NCBI GenBank assembly: GCA_020633955.1
Contig: JACKCP010000003.1
Coordinates: forward strand, 180,841 to 244,840
Reading direction: 5' to 3'
DNA: 64,000 bases
Origin: Desulfobacteraceae bacterium
GTDB lineage: Bacteria; Desulfobacterota; Desulfobacteria; Desulfobacterales; JACKCP01
The notes beneath the pieces are model-generated. The model worked only from the letters and a program-made list of their open reading frames with translations. It searched no databases and was not told where the DNA came from. A program made the position numbers and the translations under genes. Of this stretch, positions 60,516 through 64,000 are shown in pieces; the first letter of the stretch is position 1; the number at the start of each line of letters is the position of its first letter.

Positions 60516-60805
60516 TGAAGATTCAAATATCTGATTCAGCTTGTGATGATTTAAATGAAGCCCAGTTATTCTATGAATCTCAATGTGAAGGGTTAGGAAG
60601 CTATTTCCAGGAATCTATCTTTGCAGATATTGACTCTCTTAAATTTTATGCGGGAATTCATTTTATGGCTTTTGGAAAATATAGACTTTTATCAAAAAGG
60701 TTCCCCTATGCTATATATTATACAATAAAATCTGATACCGTAATTGTTTCAGCTGTATTAGATTGCAGAAAAAATCTAGAATTGATTAAAAAAAGATTGA
60801 AATGA
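60515..60805 (+). CDS. RelE/ParE-superfamily toxin
   Basis: A 96-residue toxin from the ATG at 60515. KIQISDSACDDLNEAQLFYESQCEGLGSYFQESIFADIDSLKFY and RLLSKRFPYAIYYTIKSDTVIVSAVLDCRKN match the ParE/RelE fold with the conserved Arg and Tyr region. Whether it targets gyrase (ParE) or mRNA (RelE) cannot be told from sequence. It forms a pair with the preceding antitoxin. A possible attC follows its stop. Confidence 0.87.
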   Translation: MKIQISDSACDDLNEAQLFYESQCEGLGSYFQESIFADIDSLKFYAGIHFMAFGKYRLLSKRFPYAIYYTIKSDTVIVSAVLDCRKNLELIKKRLK

Positions 60806-60868
60806 GAACAACCAGGTGGAAGGGACGCTTTCCGCTACGCTCCAGGCACACCAGACCTAGACGTTATA
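60806..60868 (+). other. Candidate attC-like site after the ParE-like toxin
   Basis: Right after the toxin stop is AACAACCAGGTGGAAGGGACGCT, then TTCCGCTACGCTCC, then AGGCACACCAGACCTAG and ACGTTATAG. The pieces GGGACGC ... GCTCC are like the inner part of many gammaproteobacterial attC sites, and AGGT/ACCT and AAC/GTT arms are roughly inverted. The last triplet of the R' core is imperfect, so this call is weaker than the one at 62424. Confidence 0.45.
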
Positions 60869-60969
60869 GTGTTTTAATTGTAAGTGCTCAACAAACCCCA
60901 TCTACAAAAGTCTAAAAAGACCATTTATAATACAAGCCATGAAAAATAAAACCATGGAGGCTTGTAAAA

Positions 60970-61305
60970 ATGGAATCAAAGTCAAAACGCTCAAATTCAG
61001 AGCTTAAAAGTTTCTGGACAACCCATATATCAAAGTGGGAAGTATCCGGTCTGACCCAGGCAGAGTATTGCAGAATAAACAATCTTAAAAAAACCAGATT
61101 TACCTACTGGAAGATAAAACTGCAAAAAGAAAATTTGCCGCTTTCAGTTGTAGAAATCAGCCAGGCGTCAATAAAACAGGTTTTTGGAATAAATAAAAAT
61201 TCATCCATAACCCTGCATTCAAAATCTGGCTTTCATCTTGACATTCCTGATAATTTTTCTTCTGCTGCCTTGAAGCAGATCCTTCTGGTTTTAAAGGAGG
61301 TATGA
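60970..61305 (+). CDS. tnpA: IS66 family accessory protein TnpA (Orf1)
   Basis: A 111-residue protein of the IS66 Orf1 type: SELKSFWTTHISKWEVSGLTQAEYCRINNLKKTRFTYWKIKLQ, a helix-turn-helix-like DNA-binding start. It overlaps the downstream tnpB by 4 bases, as in typical IS66 elements. GGAGG precedes the ATG. Confidence 0.87.
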   Translation: MESKSKRSNSELKSFWTTHISKWEVSGLTQAEYCRINNLKKTRFTYWKIKLQKENLPLSVVEISQASIKQVFGINKNSSITLHSKSGFHLDIPDNFSSAALKQILLVLKEV

Positions 61306-61700
61306 TGTTTGAGCTTGCTGCAGCTATAAGAGTATATCTGGTTATTGGAGCAACAGATATGAGAAAGTCAATAAACGGTCTAAGCCTTATTGTTTCAGAA
61401 TATTTTAATCTTGATCCGTTTTCCGGACATATGTTTGTTTTTACCAATAAAAAGAAAAATATGGTTAAAATTTTATACTGGGATACAAACGGTTTTTGCC
61501 TTTGGCATAAAGGAGCATGGGCAAGTGCTGTGCTATACAGCATTATTGAAACTGCAAAAGCAAACAATCTTGAACCCTACTGGTATCTTCGCCATCTGCT
61601 GGAAAAACTTCCTGATGCACTTCATGAAGAAGATTATAAAGCTCTTCTTCCTCAATACATTGACAAAAATGTACTGCCGGATATAAATTCTATTTCATAA
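61302..61700 (+). CDS. tnpB: IS66 family accessory protein TnpB (Orf2)
   Basis: A 132-residue protein with the IS66 Orf2 signatures IRVYLVIGATDMRKSINGLSLIV, FVFTNKKKNMVKILYWDTNGFCLWHKGAW. It normally assists TnpC in transposition. Nothing of tnpC follows; the element ends about 20 bases later. Confidence 0.9.
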   Translation: MMFELAAAIRVYLVIGATDMRKSINGLSLIVSEYFNLDPFSGHMFVFTNKKKNMVKILYWDTNGFCLWHKGAWASAVLYSIIETAKANNLEPYWYLRHLLEKLPDALHEEDYKALLPQYIDKNVLPDINSIS

Positions 61701-61745
61701 ATTTTTGGGTTTGAATAGATGGGGTTTATTGAGCGGTTCTTGGCC

Positions 61746-61797
61746 TTGACAGCAGCAATGGTAATGTATAGCATTGATGTATACATTATTGGAGGTG
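61746..61797 (+). promoter_or_regulatory. vapBC promoter and palindromic operator
   Basis: TTGACA at 61746-61751, with TAGCAT at 61769-61774 after a 17-base spacer. AATGTATA (61763-61770) and TATACATT (61780-61787) are inverted repeats spanning the -10, typical of VapB autorepression. GGAGG at 61791-61795 is the ribosome site for the ATG at 61802. Confidence 0.6.
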
Positions 61798-61801
61798 TTA
61801 C

Positions 61802-62035
61802 ATGGTAAGAACACAGATTTATCTCACAGACCGTCAAAAAACTGAATTAGATATAATTTCAAAAACTTTGGGCAAAAAGCAAAGCGAGCTTATCCGTGAA
61901 GCTGTGGATCGCCTCATAGATCAAACTGGTCGCATCAGGCGTGAAAGCATATTGCGGGAAGCTGCTGGAATCTGGAAAGACCGTGTTGATCTTCCTGATT
62001 ACAGCACAATACGCTCTGAATGGGACAGGGGTTGA
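61802..62035 (+). CDS. VapB-type ribbon-helix-helix antitoxin
   Basis: A 77-residue antitoxin. The N-terminal VRTQIYLTDRQKTELDIISKTLGKKQSELIREAVDRLID is a ribbon-helix-helix (CopG/MetJ-like) DNA-binding segment, and the C-terminal part would bind the PIN toxin. Its stop is 2 bases before the VapC start. Confidence 0.87.
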   Translation: MVRTQIYLTDRQKTELDIISKTLGKKQSELIREAVDRLIDQTGRIRRESILREAAGIWKDRVDLPDYSTIRSEWDRG

Positions 62036-62037
62036 TT

Positions 62038-62421
62038 ATGGCTGATTCCTTTCTTCTTGACACAGATGTCCTCATAGATTTTTTGCGTGGCTACGATAAG
62101 GCAGTAGATTTTGTAACGGCAAATTCCCATAAAATTATTTTGTCTTCTATCGTTGTTGCTGAGCTCTACGCTGGTGTAAAAGGAGATGCGGAACTAACCG
62201 CATTAGACAATTTTATCTCTTTGTTTACTGTTATCCCGGTTACCTCTGAAATTGCCAGATTAGGCGGTCTTTTCAAGCGTGATTATGCCAAATCACATGG
62301 TGTTGGCCTTGCAGACTCAATCATTGCTGCAACTTGTAAATCTGAAAATACAGCACTAAAGACCCTGAATGCAAAGCATTACCCAATGATGAAGGGTTTA
62401 AAACCAGCATACAAAAAGTAA
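62038..62421 (+). CDS. vapC: VapC-type PIN-domain toxin
   Basis: A 127-residue PIN ribonuclease. From the ATG at 62038 (AGGGG 7 bases upstream): FLLDTDVLIDFLRG contains the first metal Asp, VVAELYAGVKG the Glu, and GLADSIIAATCKSEN the further Asp residues. The longer frame from 62020 is less likely. It forms a module with the preceding VapB. An attC-like site begins 2 bases after its stop. Confidence 0.9.
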   Translation: MADSFLLDTDVLIDFLRGYDKAVDFVTANSHKIILSSIVVAELYAGVKGDAELTALDNFISLFTVIPVTSEIARLGGLFKRDYAKSHGVGLADSIIAATCKSENTALKTLNAKHYPMMKGLKPAYKK

Positions 62422-62423
62422 AA

Positions 62424-62547
62424 AACCAACAATTGCTTCCACCGGACCGGGCTACAGCTTGTCCGTTTTGGAAGCATTTAATTTTTGAACCTTTTCTGCA
62501 CATCAGCACGGCGTCTCGCCGGCTGGCCGGTGAAGCACACGTTGGGT
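62424..62547 (+). other. Integron attC recombination site following vapC
   Basis: The 124-base site begins AACCAAC-AATT-GCTTCCACCGG (R'' and L'') and ends CCGGTGAAGC-ACAC-GTTGGGT (L' and R'). The reverse complement of the right end is ACCCAAC-GTGT-GCTTCACCGG. R'' agrees at 6 of 7 bases. L'' has exactly one extra base (GCTTC-C-ACCGG), the extrahelical base diagnostic of attC bottom-strand hairpins. The right core GTTGGGT fits the consensus GTTRRRY. An unpaired spacer of 4 bases and a variable terminal structure lie between. No integrase is in the window. Confidence 0.75.
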
Positions 62548-62576
62548 ACCTGATCGAGAATTCAATCTGACCACCT

Positions 62577-62785
62577 CTCAACTATGGATCAAAGTGCAAG
62601 ACAAACCTTTTTGATCTAAAGCTATTAAGACCTAAATCGTTTGTCTCTCAAATATAGGTCAAAATGCAAGACAAACCTTTTTGATCTAAAGCTATTAAGA
62701 CCTAAATCGTTTGTCTCTCAAATATGGATCAAATTGAAAGACAAACGATTTTAATCTGAATCTATTAAAATCCATCCATATTGAC
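62577..62785 (+). repeat. Three tandem 70-bp repeats upstream of a fic gene
   Basis: Units begin at 62577, 62647 and 62717, each starting CTCAA, with a period of exactly 70. Units 1 and 2 are nearly identical (AAGACAAACCTTTTTGATC, AAAGCTATTAAGACCTAAATCG); unit 3 is diverged. Each of the first two contains an 8-bp inverted pair AGACAAAC/GTTTGTCT. There are no unique spacers and no coding frame. It ends 87 bases before the fic start. Confidence 0.85.
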
Positions 62786-62872
62786 TATAAAATTTTTAAA
62801 TATATTGACATCAATTCATTTTGTATTTAATATATTCAAAAATAATAACGTCAAAATAACAGAGAGCAATAT

Positions 62873-63994
62873 ATGGAACATAGTTTAGAAAATGCAGTCA
62901 ACTATCATTACGACAAATTCCCACCAAAGGATTTGGATTATGCACAATTTGTGGAGCCTTTAATAAAAGCGACTGATGCAGTGGCTCGATATGACCAAAT
63001 GTTGAAAAATATGCACAACAGCGAAATTCTCTTGGCTCCGTTACGGAATCAAGAGGCTGTAATTTCATCAAGAATGGAAGGTACGATAAGTACCATGGAT
63101 GAAATTCTTAAATATGAAGCTGACCATGACGCTGAAACAGGGGACGCTGCAAAAGTAAGATCTGAAGTAATCGAAACCATCCTTTATCAAAGAGCCTTGA
63201 TGGCTGCTCAAAAAGCTATGACTGATGGGTATCCACTATCCCAATCATTCATTAAAGGCATCCATCAGCGTTTACTGTCTTTTGGTCGGGGTGCTTCTAA
63301 ATCACCAGGTCAGTTAAAGAACGAACAAAATTATTTGGCAGATAAGTTTAAAAAAAAAATATTATTTATCCCTATAAGTCCTGAAAAACTCCAAGAAGGA
63401 TTAGATAAATTATTTCAATATATAGAACAAAGTACACACCCTGCACTGGTAAAAACGGGTATTGCTCATATTGAATTTGAGGCATTGCATCCTTTTAAAG
63501 ATGGTAATGGTCGCATTGGTCGTATGTTGATTACATTAATGATGTGGTCTTCGGGCATAATATCTGCACCCCACTTTTATATAAGTGGGTACTTGGAAGA
63601 TAATAAAAATCTTTATATTGACACAATGCGAAAAGTATCTGGCCATGGGGATTGGGAAAGCTGGTGTGGTTTTTTTCTTGAAGCTGTTGAAAAACAAGCT
63701 ATTAGAAATCTTTCTATTGCAGAGGATATACGGACACTTTACGAAGAGATGAAGATTGTATTTTCAGATGTTCTTTCTTCTAAATGGAGTGTCAATGCAT
63801 TGGATTTTGTGTTTACAAATCCAGTATTTAGAAATAACAAATTTACAACTAAAAGTGGTATCCCTACAGCAAGTGCAGCAAGATTTGCCAGGGTTTTATT
63901 AGATAAAAATCTTATCCTTACATTAGAAGAAGCATCTGGTAGAAGGCCTGCATTATACTCTTTTGAACCTTTAATGAAGCTTGTGAGAGTATAA
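62873..63994 (+). CDS. Second Fic/DOC-family AMP-transferase with inhibitory motif
   Basis: A 373-residue Fic protein ending a few bases before the window's edge. The motif HPFKDGNGRIGR is at 206-217, with all catalytic residues. The N-terminal inhibitory S-x3-E-G is present (SSRMEG, 65-70), so it too is class II. The C-terminal helical domain (about 290-373, SGIPTASAARFARVLLDKNLIL) is a winged-helix-like segment. Unlike the Fic at 58083, its base composition matches the AT-rich neighbours. GAGAG lies 9 bases before the ATG. Confidence 0.93.
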   Translation: MEHSLENAVNYHYDKFPPKDLDYAQFVEPLIKATDAVARYDQMLKNMHNSEILLAPLRNQEAVISSRMEGTISTMDEILKYEADHDAETGDAAKVRSEVIETILYQRALMAAQKAMTDGYPLSQSFIKGIHQRLLSFGRGASKSPGQLKNEQNYLADKFKKKILFIPISPEKLQEGLDKLFQYIEQSTHPALVKTGIAHIEFEALHPFKDGNGRIGRMLITLMMWSSGIISAPHFYISGYLEDNKNLYIDTMRKVSGHGDWESWCGFFLEAVEKQAIRNLSIAEDIRTLYEEMKIVFSDVLSSKWSVNALDFVFTNPVFRNNKFTTKSGIPTASAARFARVLLDKNLILTLEEASGRRPALYSFEPLMKLVRV

Positions 63995-64000
63995 ATTACC

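Larger units (their letters stand above)
60880..61737 (+). mobile_element. IS66-family derivative lacking the tnpC transposase
   Basis: Bounded by inverted ends that share GCTCAA(C/T)AAACCCCATCTA: left near 60885-60904, with GTAAG at 60880, and right near 61717-61736. It carries only tnpA and tnpB; the large transposase gene (tnpC) is absent. The outermost right bases have drifted. No 8-bp target duplication could be found. Confidence 0.75.

Noticed and set aside
62577..62785. The 70-bp tandem repeats as a CRISPR array
   Set aside because: Units follow each other with no variable spacers, the period is too long, and no cas genes are near.

Overview
The window is AT-rich chromosomal DNA (about one third G+C by eye) from an anaerobic Gram-negative bacterium, most likely a Desulfobacterota (deltaproteobacterial) relative of the Desulfobacteraceae. 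This is inferred from a complete futalosine menaquinone operon, paired NifX/NifB-like proteins, a SatP acetate permease, an abundance of two-component, MCP and GGDEF proteins, and the style of the proteins. No rRNA or taxonomic marker is present, so the placement is tentative.

Layout. 0-8.2 kb: the tail of ttcA, folE2, then a long minus-strand run (DUF4388/Lcl protein, AlkD-like, secreted protein, dtd, dacB-like, outer-membrane barrel, mgtE). 8.5-15.5 kb: parE-parC, mnmD-like, and the UPF0210/UPF0237 pair. 15.6-20 kb: a membrane protein coupled to a DHH-CBS protein, then a secreted Cache protein with a chemoreceptor. 20.3-24.8 kb: M48-TPR protease, queH, yggS, maf, nth. 25-26.5 kb: satP and an unrecognised Cys-rich protein. 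27.3-32.8 kb: the mqnE-mqnC-deaminase-mqnA-mqnD operon plus an unknown sixth gene, behind a near-consensus promoter that carries a perfect 18-bp palindrome. 33-39.3 kb: a choline-to-betaine module (GntR regulator, betA, phosphorylcholine phosphatase, betB, choline-binding protein) without its own permease. 39.6-44 kb: hydrolase, TerB-like, orphan PhnC-type ATPase, and a CrtI-like flavoprotein.

44-47.6 kb is a decayed accessory patch: higBA, a broken second copy of the CrtI-like gene interrupted by a 198-bp MITE-like element with a TAT target duplication, a lipoprotein, a DUF3592 protein, an IS200-type element and a phnM remnant. 47.6-58 kb is ordinary again: SDR, NifX pair, two identical inverted tRNA-Leu(UAG) genes, PpiC, FabH-like, hybrid kinase and a two-sensor diguanylate cyclase. 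58-64 kb is a second accessory region: two Fic proteins, a ParDE-like and a VapBC toxin-antitoxin pair, an IS66 derivative without its transposase, palindromic repeats, and two sites resembling integron attC sites. The site after vapC is the clearest. It suggests that this end of the window is a cassette cluster, with no integrase in view.

The intergenic space carries at least four families of dispersed palindromic repeats (called A-D here). Family A often ends at the stop codon of a neighbouring gene, and family B has three near-equal 166-167-bp copies. These repeats, the MITE insertion, the attC-like cassette region and the palindromic mqn promoter are the main points for follow-up. I did not see a clearly new multi-gene enzymatic or defence system.
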